64,000 bases of DNA. Origin: Exophiala sp. HKRS030. Lineage: Eukaryota > Ascomycota > Eurotiomycetes > Chaetothyriales > Herpotrichiellaceae. Positions 11,335 through 22,635 of this stretch are shown one piece after another; the first letter of the stretch is position 1, and each line of letters begins with the position of its first letter. The notes under the pieces are model-generated. The model was not told the DNA's origin. It searched no databases and saw only the letters and a program-made list of their open reading frames with translations. Both the position numbers and the translations under genes were made by a program. The DNA lies in NCBI GenBank assembly GCA_023897205.1, contig JAHWDD010000002.1, forward strand, positions 4,650,001-4,714,000, written 5' to 3'.

Positions 11335-13203
11335 ATGTCCACCCCAAGCAGTGCTGGCCTCTCTCCAACCCCATCTGAAGACGGGACGGTGGCAGCCCCC
11401 AAGGACTTCGAGTTCGTCTTGATGGGAGTGAATGGAAGCTTGAACGGAACAGGCATCAGCCAGATAAGAGCACATACGACTCGAGAATTGCACAAAGCCC
11501 GTCGCAAGAAGGATCACGTAAGTCATGAAGCAATTTTTTCACATAAATTGGAAATTTACTTGATTCGGCCATTGTTCTGTGCACACAACACATTGCTCCT
11601 AGACCTTGGTGTCTTGCCTCAATTAGAAAACAATTGACTATGTTGTGCGGATAGTTCGGTACCAAAGAGCTGAGCATAGGACTGACCTGTCATTCATAAC
11701 TTTTCCCAGGCAAATTGATAGAAGTTTGGCTAATAAATACGCAGGGGCAGAAGACATCCCCCAAAGAATCTCCGGTTGGAGATATATTTTTTGGCACCTC
11801 CCTGGATCCTCTCCATTGTCTGCCCGGCTTCGAGATAGAAGTTCAGAAGCCAGGAATACTCGATGAAGTCAAACATCAAGGTGTGATGTCATTTTTCTAG
11901 CCCCCAAAATCTCAGTATGCTGATGATTCACCTCTTGCAGTTTTCGTCATATTCAGTCAGAAAGATATGGCACAGCTGATGTGGCCTAGAATTACGAAAG
12001 ACCGTGTTTTCTTTGCTGGAATGCTGCTTGTGGGCTCAACTCAGATGGACAGTTTTCGCGGCAACCGAATATCAGACACTTCAGTTGCGTTGAAGTGTGA
12101 GTCCATCAGATTAGTGCGGGAAAGAATGCGACAATCAGATGATTTTGCCCGGATTGCTTGTCTATCTGGAATTGCTTGCCTAGCAACAAGTGGCTTGGTA
12201 CGTTCCTAAGACTAACAATATCATATGCTTCCAAGTTCCAGGCTGGCGATTTCGAGGGTGACAATGCTAATAGTCGCAGTGCCGCAACGATCAATCAGCG
12301 GTAAAGGAGTATATACTGCATCGCAACGCCTATGCTCAATTAATCAAAGAAGCTTTTGTGATGAAAGTTTTTGAAGGATCGAAATTCATGAAAAGCGTAC
12401 TGAGAACCATCACGATGATTGCGTATTGAAATCCCCTTCCACATATTGCCACTGATTTCTGGGACTTGTCGCTGATAGCTAGGCGCAGATTGTCTAGATC
12501 ATGCCAGATACCTGTCCCAGGCCTTGCACCTGTAGCGGGCGAAGATCTGTTACAACAATATGAATACGTCTTCGATGACCAGTGGAGATCTCGAAAGAAT
12601 CCAGAGCCTGTCCTTTACTCACCGTTGTATGACGGACGAGAGGGCTGGGATGCAGATCCATACCCTCACGTGAAGGCAGAATACTTTAGGCTTTTGCTGG
12701 AGATGATGCGAAATGTCGTATGTCTTTGGCAAAAACGGGCTGCCAACCATCAGAGGACGCTTTTGGATGAAGAGAACTTGTTGGAAGTCCTTTCTTGTCA
12801 AATACTGGCTATGCCGTCCGCAGACGTCCCCAATATCCTGTGTTCGAACGACTACATCTACGAAGCCTGTCGCCTGACGTCTGTTTTGATGATCTGGTCT
12901 GTACAAGAAGAACAAAGTTGGCGGGCCATGGGACAAAAGACAAATATCACCACTCGAATTCGTGGTATACTCGAAAGAACGGTCCGAGGAGAGCTCTGGG
13001 ATAGAAAAACTGGTCTTCTATATTGGGTCACAATGATTTTGGCCTGCGCTTCATTCGGGACACCTGATTACATGTTTGCACACTGCGTTCTGTTGAGGAT
13101 CCAATGGGAATTGATATACTGTCACGACGATTGGCATGGTGCATTGAAGCCGATGATGGTCTTGAAGAATCTGATGGCGATGTGTGGAGAAGTCTCAATG
13201 TGA
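11335..13203 (+). CDS. fungal-specific transcription factor without Zn2Cys6 cluster
   Basis: The architecture matches the fungal-specific factor group whose N-terminus reads (D/E)FxFV...IRxHxxRxxHxxRRxK, often annotated as 'tachykinin family' or 'C6-like'. Here it reads DFEFVLMGVNGS then IRAHTTRELHKARRKK. Likely exons are 11335-11517, a 4-nt micro-exon 11655-11658, 11710-11880, 11941-12197, about 12280-12422, and 12483 or 12489 to 13203. All junctions keep phase. The middle contains FFGTSLDPLHCLPGFEIEV (equivalent of the LGAGRVDPF block) and the helix CESIRLVRERM. The C-terminal domain has YEACRLTSVLMIW and ELWDRKTGLLYWVTMILA, typical of the regulatory domain. No Cys6 cluster is seen. The micro-exon and the 12.2-12.5 kb junctions are the weakest parts; a partly decayed gene is possible. 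Confidence 0.7.
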
Positions 13204-15889
13204 GAAAGTCTGAGGTCCTTTCAGTGGTTTTGGGGGAGTCAGTGAACTGGGGCATTGCGTTGATCGTTGAACTTGGCTGAAGATGGTAAGGTCTTCTTGA
13301 AACACAGAGATTCCCAATCTCCAAAGAGCCAAGAGCTAATAATTTCATTCAGAAACAAGACATGAAGCTAACAAGCGATGACAGCGCAATCGTCGAGACA
13401 ATTGTAAGCTCGATCTGGTCTTCAAGACCAAGGTCTTCTTCGGGTTTGAACGCGGTTTCAATCCCCTAGGAGGCTTGTGACCAGAGCATTGGTCTCAATC
13501 GTCGAAACCTAGAACCGAAATGGGTTAGCCCAGCCCTTTTTTTTAGTCTCGTCTCCCTATCGATGGTCGCGGAACTATTACGGTTTTTGTGTGTGACGAC
13601 CCGTAAGCCAACTTCGAAGAGGTATTGGCTCTGAACAAAACACAATCACAAGACTCAATCGCCATATTAGCTGTACTTTTGCATCATTGGTCTTGCCAAG
13701 CAGAGCAAACGCCAGAGTTGCAGCGCTTTAGGAGGTCGCTATGCTGCAAGCTCTCTTCTCTTGATTGAGACGCAGAAGCATGAGGGCGACACGGCGAACT
13801 GAACACGATGGGACCACAAGCGCATAGCCTATGTGAAAAGCCAAGCCTTTGGTGGGAGATCTTTGGTTCCTAAACTCGACTGAAATAGTATCACTTCGGA
13901 GGTTCGACGCGAGACTTTAAATATAGCCAAGAGCTTATAAAATGCCAGCAGGGAAGCTTTGGGCGAAACAATTTATGATTAAGGAGGAATACGACAAACA
14001 TGTGGGCCTCCGTCTTCGGGCCAGCATGCCGCATGTATCGACAGGACATTGGAAAACTTGGAAGATAACGAGAGTTACATTATGCCATAGATGTCCGAAT
14101 CGGAGGTTGGTCTCTACCGTACTTGCACCATGAGCAGTCAAAATGGAGCACCCCAACATAGGCAGCAATTCGCGGAATGGATGCCTGAGTCGTGCAGGGC
14201 GGTTGGACTGGATCTGTAACCCTTTAGTAAGCTAAAATGCGAAGCGGGTCTCTCGCCCAAGGATCCTGGGTTATATTGTGATCAATACCCCGTACACGAA
14301 AATACGAAGCCTTACCATGTTGACCCTGGTCCTTCAATTCGCGTTCGCTGTGACATAAGCAAACCCACGTGCTGTCCACCAGGCGTCCTCCCAGCGCCTC
14401 AAGTTTGTCAGCACCCGGTAAGGGAACATGATTGCGGAGAGACGCCCAGAGCGTTACCAAATTGCAATCGGACAAGAATCCTTCTCCCCCTTTGGGACAA
14501 AGGATGATTCCATTACGCCAGAACGGACCTTATTCGTCTGTTGTTCGGTTGTGCTTTCAGTAGTCGCATACGCGATGGGCACTGTGGCAACAGATATTTC
14601 GCCGCCGCGTGAGAAGTTGCAGAACAAATGAGTAGAGCTTTGGCAACTGTAAAGCTTCAAAGTTGCAGAGCATCAAGCTAGCACTATTTAGCAAAAGGTC
14701 GGCTGATGCGCGGACGGGGAACGTAGCCGGTATTGTATATATTCCATTTTAGGCATCATGTACTAAAGGCAGCAAGATCAGGTGCTGGACAAATGCGGTA
14801 ATACATTGTGACATGCCACGACGGGGTTAGAAATCGTCTTCATTCCCTAAATTAACTTACATCGCATCATGGAAGTCAATGAAGTCAACTCACACCATGC
14901 AGAGTATACTGATGCACTTCGGCAAGTACTTCCCAGGTTGGTAGTGGGTTTTGCTGTATCAGGAACCGAGCGGTGGGCAGCAGAATTCCTGGTTTTGCCT
15001 CTTTTCCAATTCTTACAGACAGGAGTCCGATCGGTGTGAAAGTTGCAAATAATGCGTGTCCGCCTTAAACCATGGGAGGAAGCGGACAAACTTCTGTGCA
15101 AGCATGATTCCTGGTACTCACTCATGTGTTTGCCACGGGCGCAACAAGACCAACTTCGCACGGCGACGCGACTCACGTGTGGCCCATAGGGATTCCACTC
15201 AATATTTGGCTGCCAATACGTCTGCTTTAGTGGCATTTGGCCATTCGTCGTCGTCGTACCAGAAGTACTCACAAAGTCGCAATCATACCGAAGCATACTT
15301 CAGCTACTATGGCATGCATGTCACGTGGCGAAAAGCAGCGTCAACTTCCACGTTGCAGAGCCTCGTCGGAGCTTCGGTCCTTTAATCTACCGGTTGATCA
15401 ATCGTGATTGGCCAGCCTTGTTTGCCCATCAAAACGGCCTCGGCAAAGCATTACGGATTGCGTCACGGAGCCTGGCCTTCCAACACATGATGTTCGGCAG
15501 TTGCAAAACTGGCATTTTTTCTCTGACTTATCATCGCTAAAGCTCAATCCCCACGTCCACTTGACAACTGCGTGCAAGGAATTGATTTGCGGAATCGTGC
15601 GGGTTGTGGTACACTTTGAATCTTGCGGTCTTGGCAGAAATCTTACAACTGCTTTGTAAAAGACATTCTGTGCGTGTTTGGAAAGGTTGGTTCGTTCTCT
15701 CAACGTCACTTCCACTTCAGTGCCTGCTTTAATCATACAGTATTCATCCAACCTTCATTCTCGAGTCTCTTGGATAAGTGGCCTTGAAACATCATCGGGA
15801 TTTAGTCGGAATCGTGCAATTGAAACAACATTCAGCAGCTCCAAGTCTTCTGCCGGAACGATTTCGCGCCGGATTCTAGTCTCTATACC
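13204..15889. other. intergenic, no supported gene
   Basis: Only short overlapping frames are present. A minus-strand frame at 14224-14475 (83 codons) has mildly protein-like composition but no start context, domain or splice partner. The last 200 bases are the presumed promoter and leader of the MetE-like gene. Confidence 0.45.
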
Positions 15890-17044
15890 ATGCCGCTACC
15901 AACTGGAGTCTATCGCGCCGACCAGGTCGGGTCGCTGCTGCGGCCCAGAGAGATCCTCGCTACTCGTGAAAAATTTTTAGCCGGCGAGGCTACCGCGGCG
16001 GATCTTCGACAAATCGAAGACAAGTACATCACAGAAGTTGTTCAGAAGCAGCTAGATGCTGGACTTCGCTCGATCACAGATGGTGAATTCCGTCGCGCGT
16101 GGTTCCATCTCGACTTTCTACAGCACTTTGACGGCATCGAAGTTCAGGGCAGCTTGACATCGACCAATCAGTCAAAGGGAGGTGTTCAACCGCCTCGTCT
16201 CGTGGTAACAGGGAAGCTCGGACACAGCAAGCCCATCCAGGTCGATGATTTTAAATTCCTCGAGCGTCAGATCGCAAATGCAGGCGGGAAGGAGAAGTAT
16301 GGCGCGGTGACCACAAAAGTTGCCATCCCCAGTCCAACAATGGTGCACTTCCGCGGCGGCCGTGACACCATCGACATCGCCTCGTACCCGTCGCTGGACG
16401 ACTTTTTCAGCGATCTTGCACGCGTCTATCAAGAAGAACTACAAGACCTGTACGACGCGGGGTGTCGATTTGTCCAACTCGACGACACGAATCTCGCGTA
16501 CCTGTGCGATCCGGCCATGCGATCAGCGGCAGAATCTCGTCATGGCAGCGACGCCAAGACCCTCGCACGTCAATACGCTGATCTGATCAATCGCGCGATC
16601 GAGAAACGGCCTAGCGATATGACTATCGGCATCCACTTGTGCAGAGGTAATCACCGCAGCCAGTGGTTCGCCCAGGGCGGCTACGAACCGGTCGCCGAAG
16701 TCCTGTTCAAAGATCTCAACGTCGACGTGTACTTCCTTGAGTACGACGACGCCAGATCTGGCGACTTCAGTCCTCTCCGGCATCTGCCGGAGAACAAAGT
16801 CGTCGTCCTGGGAGTCATGACGAGCAAACGTGGCGCGCTGGATGATCAGGAGGCCATGATCCAGCGGCTGAATGAGGCAAGCAAATATTGCAAAAAGGGC
16901 CTCGAACAGTTGTCGGTCAGCCATCAGTGTGGGTTTAGTTCCACAATGGAGGGCAACGAATTGAGCGAAGACCAACAATGGGCCAAGATCCGTGCCGAGG
17001 TCAAGATTGCAAAGAAGCTTTGGGGCGAGGATATTTCGAAATAG
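15890..17044 (+). CDS. MetE-like (YxjG/YxjH-type) cobalamin-independent methyltransferase domain protein
   Basis: This intronless gene encodes 384 residues, the size of bacterial YxjG/YxjH-type proteins, which resemble only the C-terminal catalytic half of cobalamin-independent methionine synthase. In MetE this fold moves a methyl group to a zinc-bound thiol such as homocysteine. Seen in the sequence are RADQVGSLLRP at the N-terminus, ITDGEFRRAWFHLDFLQ, VQLDDTNLAYLCDP, the zinc-ligand-type HLCRGN, FLEYDDARSGDFSPL and a late SVSHQCGFSST with the second cysteine. The full fungal MetE is about 760 residues, so this is a separate paralogue and not the main methionine synthase. The ATG at 15890 is the first in frame. 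A bacterial origin is possible given the single exon and type, but this is inference. Confidence 0.85.
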   Translation: MPLPTGVYRADQVGSLLRPREILATREKFLAGEATAADLRQIEDKYITEVVQKQLDAGLRSITDGEFRRAWFHLDFLQHFDGIEVQGSLTSTNQSKGGVQPPRLVVTGKLGHSKPIQVDDFKFLERQIANAGGKEKYGAVTTKVAIPSPTMVHFRGGRDTIDIASYPSLDDFFSDLARVYQEELQDLYDAGCRFVQLDDTNLAYLCDPAMRSAAESRHGSDAKTLARQYADLINRAIEKRPSDMTIGIHLCRGNHRSQWFAQGGYEPVAEVLFKDLNVDVYFLEYDDARSGDFSPLRHLPENKVVVLGVMTSKRGALDDQEAMIQRLNEASKYCKKGLEQLSVSHQCGFSSTMEGNELSEDQQWAKIRAEVKIAKKLWGEDISK

Positions 17045-17313
17045 AAAGTGATTATCATGGCATTACATTTCAACAATTGTAGACCATGTGACTGCTCCCA
17101 GCCAGTACGCAGAGAGGCATTATCAAGTATTTTTCGGGTCACTGTATCAAAGATAGAAATTAAGTCTTGAGCAGACCAACACTTTGGTGCTCAAAATTCA
17201 GTCATTAATTCGTGAATTATTCTTTTTTCTTAATAAGCTACCGCGCAAAACTCCAACACCCCGCCGCTGTGGTTTCCCGAGAAGGCACAAAATGCGACAG
17301 GCCCATACCAATC
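17045..17313. other. convergent intergenic spacer
   Basis: This 269-bp spacer between two converging genes presumably holds both 3' UTRs. It is AT-rich near 17205-17240. No other signal is seen. Confidence 0.4.
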
Positions 17314-18776
17314 TCAATCCCACTTATTAAAAGTCTTGATCTGAAGCCATCTGCCTAACGCAACGACACGCTTATCAAGACGCGTGAAATAGTCCGCTGC
17401 CCACATAACGACGACAATGACCAACAAAACAGGCGGAGTGCACGCCAAGTAAGAATTGCCCCAGTGGACATATTGCCAAGGCAAGAGTACCTTCTTGTAC
17501 AGACCGTCGATGAAGATGATATGCATGGCGTAGATTCCAAAGGACAAATCCCCCATATACTGCGAGAAGCTCCATTTGAACGGCGTTTGCAACATTGGGC
17601 AGGAATCGATGGCCAGCACCACAAGGAATGCACCCCAACTCAGCCAGAATGTGTAAGCTGCGTCGCCATACCATGGAGGAATCAGGTAGACGAGATACTG
17701 ATGTGGGAAGGGGATCGAGTCGTTGCGGCCAGGGTCAAGTTGGCCCAGGAGTAAAAGACCGACCACCAAGGCGATGCAGGAGCCCATTGTCGACGTGACG
17801 GCTTGCCATAGCTTCCAGTATTTGGATTGCCTCCAGTGTTTCTCTACAATGGCTTCGGTGGTTGGGAGGTTCGGTCGGCCGAGGCGTTCGGGGTGTCTGA
17901 TGAAGGAGAGTTCGGCGATGAACATGCCAAAGAGGAATTCGACGACGTAGACGGCCCGCCAGAAGTAGGAGATCCACACGACGACCCAGAGGAAGACGAT
18001 GCGACAGCGCACCGACATCTTGGCTGATGCTGTGCAGAAGACGAAGAGTACTATACTGCCTCGGTACTCGACGGGGATTGTCCACATCTGAGCCAGATAG
18101 TGTGTGAAGAAAAGCCCGGGTGCATCCAACCTTCGATGTTTGCAAAAGGCGTGCTTGTGACCAGGGCGTCGATGAACCAATGCCACAGCTGACCTATCAT
18201 TGAACCTTGTCGCATCCCTTCGTATGGTTCATACCAGCCTAGGTAGACGAACCAAGCGGCGATGAAGGTTGCTACGGCCGTTGAACCATAGAGCCGCAGC
18301 CAGCGTCGAAACATGGACGAAGAAATGGCGTCGAGCAAGCGGCCGCTTTCCTTATTCCGCATGAATTTCAGCATCCGATAGCTGAGCACGTATCCGGAGA
18401 TGACGAAGAAGACTGCGACCATGCCAGCCCCGCCGTAGAAGAAGACTCTGATGATCGGAAGTTTTTGTATCCATGATGTCGGCTGCCAGCCGTGGTAGAG
18501 GAAGACTGCAAACGCCGCCCACCCTCGGAGGGCGTCGAGATATGCTGTAGGGCTTTTGTGACCGGTTGAGAATGCTTCTCTACCACCAGGTTGGAGATAT
18601 CGGGGTAGGATTGTGTATAAAGTCGACATGACCAAGTATTCGGCTTTGAACCTTTCCCATCTCGTTTGATATCTTCGCAGGACCTCCTCTGACTTCTCCA
18701 AGTGGTGAGATTCATTGACCCCGTTTATCTGTGATGAGCCTTGCTCACCATTGAGTAATGGCACTGCTTGCTCCAT
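17314..18776 (-). CDS. acyltransferase-3 family membrane protein, one apparent frameshift
   Basis: This is a multi-spanning membrane acyltransferase of the Acyl_transf_3 (OafA/NRF-6-like) family, about 487 residues if read through. The N-terminal frame (18776 to about 18116) has a hydrophilic start, then SPTAYLDALRGWAAFAVFLYH (the DxLRG(W/I)A family motif with the candidate catalytic His at its end) and FFVISGYVLSYRML. The C-terminal frame (from about 18115) has MWTIPVEYRGS, another family hallmark, then several hydrophobic helices and GDLSFGIYAMHIIF. The two frames differ by one base. The join falls at the GGG run at 18115-18120, and restoring one base there would link them. I found no GT-AG intron that both keeps phase and has a normal donor. 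The acyl donor and substrate are unknown. Confidence 0.8.
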
Positions 18777-20193
18777 GGTAGGGAATGTATGATGGCGGCA
18801 AGTGGCGCGAGGTCTAAAGGCGACTCTATGTCTTCTTCTATGTCACCATGAAATAGACTACTCGGGATTGCAGGTCGACAGTCGGGACGATCCAAAGTAT
18901 ATTAAGGGCCGAGTGAGGATAGCTCCTTTGACATGCAAATATGCAATCTGTGCTGACTGGTCTGTTGGTATGTTTAGACGAGGTTGTCGCTCCCTGATGC
19001 TCCATCACAGTAGCAAATGGAGCCTAGCGCGAGATGTCAACCCCCAGATTGTCTCTTGGTACTCGGATGGGTGATTTTGGAGAATCATGGATAAACCACT
19101 CCCGGGACCGCATCTTGCCAGATCTCCATCAATGAAGCGCCCCATATCTTGCACCGAGGTGTTGTTGGAAAACTTGCGGGCTCCGAATGGTCGAATAGGC
19201 CAAAGGGGGTGGTGCAAATTGGCGTAAGTTGTGTAGAAAGCGGTTGACGTCGGTCTTATGCTGTTGTGACAGACTTCAAACGGCTGCCATCTGCATATCC
19301 ACAATAGCCGCTATCGTCTTGGATCAACGCCTTTAGGCGAGCACAGCGACCAATCAATCTACCGTCTACCAGTGGGAGGCTCCTTGATTACTCCACTTTC
19401 GCCTGATCATCACAGCGAAACTTCCCAATCCAATGCAAACGGTATCTTTGGGCATTGAGAACTTGCTGTTGAGAAGGGAAGGCATGTCACCCAACTCGAA
19501 TGAGGAAGCTCAGAACGGCCAAACCATGATCAAAAGTGGTATTCAATTTCCATCAATGTTATACCTATTGCTAAGCATCGAAAGTTCTCAGCGGAGCTGC
19601 GAACAGGAGTGCCGCAGGTTGAATGGTGGTAGTCGCGGGTCAGAGACGAGTCGGAACGCCGTTCCGAAGCTTGCTACCGCTCCGTAAATCGAGTAGAGCT
19701 CATAGCACATAAAGACCAATCTGACTCAAAAAGTTCTGTCTCTTGGATGACAGAAGTCAAAGTTAAAGTGTATGACGATCATGCCCGTAAATGGCGCGAG
19801 GAATAGTGTGAGTGCTTCTTAAGACGCTCGTGCTAGGCATTCGTAGCATTCAAAGTGCATTTCAATCATCCATACGTGGGATCCACACTATGTTTAGGCT
19901 TTCTCGTATTCATATTTGCCTTTGAAGTTAAGGTAGTGGTACAAGTTATTCAGGGGAAGACGTTGGGGTCGTTACACGGGGCCTGTCATCGTGCACCGAC
20001 CATGTGGGCTGTGGACAGAAATACTCCTTGGCCATTTCTGACATCTGTCAAACCTATCGTCGTATCTCGGTTATCTTCGAGCTCCGGACACGAGGTCGAA
20101 GATCAAAGACTTTTCCAATGGTTAAATAACTGATTTCTGAGATCCCTGTAGCCGGATCTTAAAGCCCGCGACATCTCCCGTCATGTGGCATAT
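18777..20193. other. intergenic, no supported gene
   Basis: Presumed promoter of the acyltransferase (18777 upward) and 3' flank of the flavoprotein. Frames of 80-100 codons on either strand show no domain or splice pattern. Confidence 0.45.
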
Positions 20194-22089
20194 TCAATGA
20201 AACAGATCTCCCAGGTACAAGTCAATATCTCCTGCGAGGCTGTCCGAAGCGAGATCGAAGCGGGCTCCGATCCAACCGTCTGGCCTAATCACGAAGACTG
20301 CCCCTGCTTCACTCTCGACACCGTACCTGGCATTTACGCTTCCGCCGTCGTCGTCAAAAAAGACACGTCCCAAAGGGTCCGTGCCCAGCTCAAACCAGGC
20401 ATTTCCTACTTTCCCCGGGAGGATTGTTAGGAATTCTACTGGCCACGGCTCTCGTCGGATAGGCTGCTCTCCATTCGCCCCATTCCTAGTGCTAGTGCCA
20501 TTCTTCGTGAGGGAGACTGGTTTCGGTAGATTTGGATTCTCATGCACACTCTTTTTGAACCTCGAGAACGCTGTTTTAGCATGTACTTCTTTCCCAACAA
20601 AGACGAGGATCGTGAATCTCGCCAAGTTCCGGGCCAGCGACTGCAGCCATACTGGTTCCCATAATGCAGGGGTGAGGACTTGGACGTCTGGTGCTCGATA
20701 TCCTGGGATGGCTGGCGCAGGTATGATGGAACGCTTGTCAACCTCTCCATTCGTATTCGACTCTTGGTCATTCTGCCTCCTTACTGCGAGGTTGGGCTCG
20801 AATCCGATTGTTAATCCGGTATTGAAACCCTTGGCCTCCTGCAATATGCGCCCAAGGACCACATTGGGGTCTTCGTTCTTGTCACCAGTGTACCCCTTAG
20901 GAATCCTGCCTGTGACCAAAACGCTGATATCCTCATCGTACTTGATCAATTTCCTTGCATTGGGTCTTCTTTCAGCCTCGTACGTCCCGAGGACCTCCTG
21001 TTTTAACACTCCTGTCAGAACCAAGGCCAACTTCCATCCGAGGTTGACAGCGTCATGCATGCCGGCATTCATGCCTTGGCCTGCGCCACTGGAATGACTG
21101 TGAGCGGAATCCCCGGCGAGAAATATGCATCCCTTTGTCCAGAAATTGTGTGCGACTCTTTGACCCACGCTGTATACACTCGCCCAGTCGACCCTCTCGT
21201 ACTCAATTTCAAAAGGTTTGACAGCGACTTTGGCTTCTTCGACGAAAGCCTCTTGATTCAAATCCTTGTATAAGCTTCTTCGTTCCTGGTTGAGAGCATA
21301 GCCGATTCTTGTTGCGCCGTGGTCGAGAGGTATCCAGAGGATGTTCCCATAAATTGGGCTTTCGATGGCGCCGTAAGATCTCGGTTTCGGCATCGTCGTC
21401 GACTTGAGGACTCCATCTATCCTGACCCACTTGTCTTCAGTTCTGTCTCCATCCGAGCCAATCCCAGCCGCACCTCTGACCAGAGTTCTACTCCCATCGC
21501 AACCCAGTAAGTATCGACATTTGACAAAGTATTCGACCTCTTCGCCTGTTTCCTCCTTCTTATGCAGGATTCTTGCCGTGACCCTGCCAATTTCACCAAT
21601 AGGCACCGACTCGTCAACCTCTAGGTCAACAAAACTCCTGTTCTCACTCACTTGAACACCCAGCTTGTCCAACTCAGCGCGGAAAATGTCTTCGACGAAC
21701 CTCTGCCTCAATACACTGGCAAACTTGAATCTTGTATCGGTGATACCCTCCAGAAAACTCCACCCTCTGCCAAAGACCTCGTTTCCTTGGGCATCGTAAG
21801 CAGCGCTGGACCGCACGGCAACACATTGCTGTGTAATCTGGTCTGCAAGATCCATCTGCGCTAGAATTTCCATAGACCGTGGCCAGAAAGTCACTGCTCG
21901 TCCAAAAGTTTCCTGGACTGGCTTAGGATGTTTTTCGATGATGTGGATGGAGATTGGGACTGTGTTTGGAGGTGCGACTGGGGGCAGGGAAAAACGGCGA
22001 AGTTGGTATGCGAGGTTGAGTCCAACTGGACCTCCACCGACGATGAGTACATCGGTGGTTATCTTGTTTTCGCTTTGATTTGAGGACAT
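20194..22089 (-). CDS. FAD-dependent aromatic monooxygenase, phenol 2-monooxygenase-like
   Basis: This intact single-exon gene of 631 residues belongs to the PHBH-fold class A flavoprotein hydroxylases, nearest to the phenol hydroxylase/TfdB/MhpA group. These enzymes use NAD(P)H and O2 to hydroxylate an aromatic ring. The N-terminal dinucleotide fold has GGGPVGLNLAYQL (residues 18-30). The DG motif is CDGSRTLVRGAAGI (197-210). The GD motif is GDSAHSHSSGAGQGMNAG (326-343), followed by DAVNLGWKLALVL. The C-terminal thioredoxin-like domain ends with the family-typical RPDGWIGARFDL. The length is close to that of fungal phenol hydroxylases. No targeting signal is visible, so it is probably cytosolic. 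Whether it serves catabolism or secondary metabolism cannot be told; no PKS or NRPS is nearby. Confidence 0.9.
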   Translation of the reverse strand: MSSNQSENKITTDVLIVGGGPVGLNLAYQLRRFSLPPVAPPNTVPISIHIIEKHPKPVQETFGRAVTFWPRSMEILAQMDLADQITQQCVAVRSSAAYDAQGNEVFGRGWSFLEGITDTRFKFASVLRQRFVEDIFRAELDKLGVQVSENRSFVDLEVDESVPIGEIGRVTARILHKKEETGEEVEYFVKCRYLLGCDGSRTLVRGAAGIGSDGDRTEDKWVRIDGVLKSTTMPKPRSYGAIESPIYGNILWIPLDHGATRIGYALNQERRSLYKDLNQEAFVEEAKVAVKPFEIEYERVDWASVYSVGQRVAHNFWTKGCIFLAGDSAHSHSSGAGQGMNAGMHDAVNLGWKLALVLTGVLKQEVLGTYEAERRPNARKLIKYDEDISVLVTGRIPKGYTGDKNEDPNVVLGRILQEAKGFNTGLTIGFEPNLAVRRQNDQESNTNGEVDKRSIIPAPAIPGYRAPDVQVLTPALWEPVWLQSLARNLARFTILVFVGKEVHAKTAFSRFKKSVHENPNLPKPVSLTKNGTSTRNGANGEQPIRREPWPVEFLTILPGKVGNAWFELGTDPLGRVFFDDDGGSVNARYGVESEAGAVFVIRPDGWIGARFDLASDSLAGDIDLYLGDLFH

Positions 22090-22635
22090 TTTGGCTGGCT
22101 AGGCTGTGTGTAGGATTGCACGCCGTACTTTGGAGATGACCGAAGCAAATAGGCTTGTTTATGTTCCCCTGCCAAAGGGTACCTTATGTCTAGTGAAGGC
22201 CTAACAAGTAATCCGAGTTTGTCCAGACCTCTGCATATGTTGTTGAACAAAGACTTGTACGCCAAGTTTGAATCGATCAAACATTTGTGACCGCGAGCTT
22301 CCAGGTATTCTTCAGTTGATGTTAATCACCGTAAGCCACCAAGTTGTCCTTGGTTCCCAGATTACTCAATACAACTAGAACATCTTCAAAGCCAAGCGAG
22401 TAGACCTAAAGTGCAAAACTCGTCATGCTTATATTTTATTATTGCAACGACGACACACCGTGTTTCTCCTCTTTGAAATTCTTATCTGTCCAGGCAAGGC
22501 TCGCCGATAAGATCTACCTAGCGATGTTCTCCGCGCACGGTTCATCGGCAGAGCGATCCGCTGATGTCCGCCTCTTCTCGATCGCCACAACTAAATAAAT
22601 GTTTGACGGCAAACATATCCACTAGCCTCCACTGT
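22090..22635. other. intergenic
   Basis: Upstream region of the flavoprotein gene and 3' flank of the small gene that ends at 22636. An AT-rich patch lies near 22425-22445. No gene was seen. Confidence 0.4.

Noticed and set aside
18051..18186. intron linking the two acyltransferase frames
   Set aside because: The 43-nt GTTGGA...CTCAG option breaks phase and the 74-nt option needs a GTCACA donor and removes plausible coding sequence.
20381..21097. 238-codon plus-strand frame opposite the flavoprotein
   Set aside because: Antisense shadow of a complete monooxygenase.
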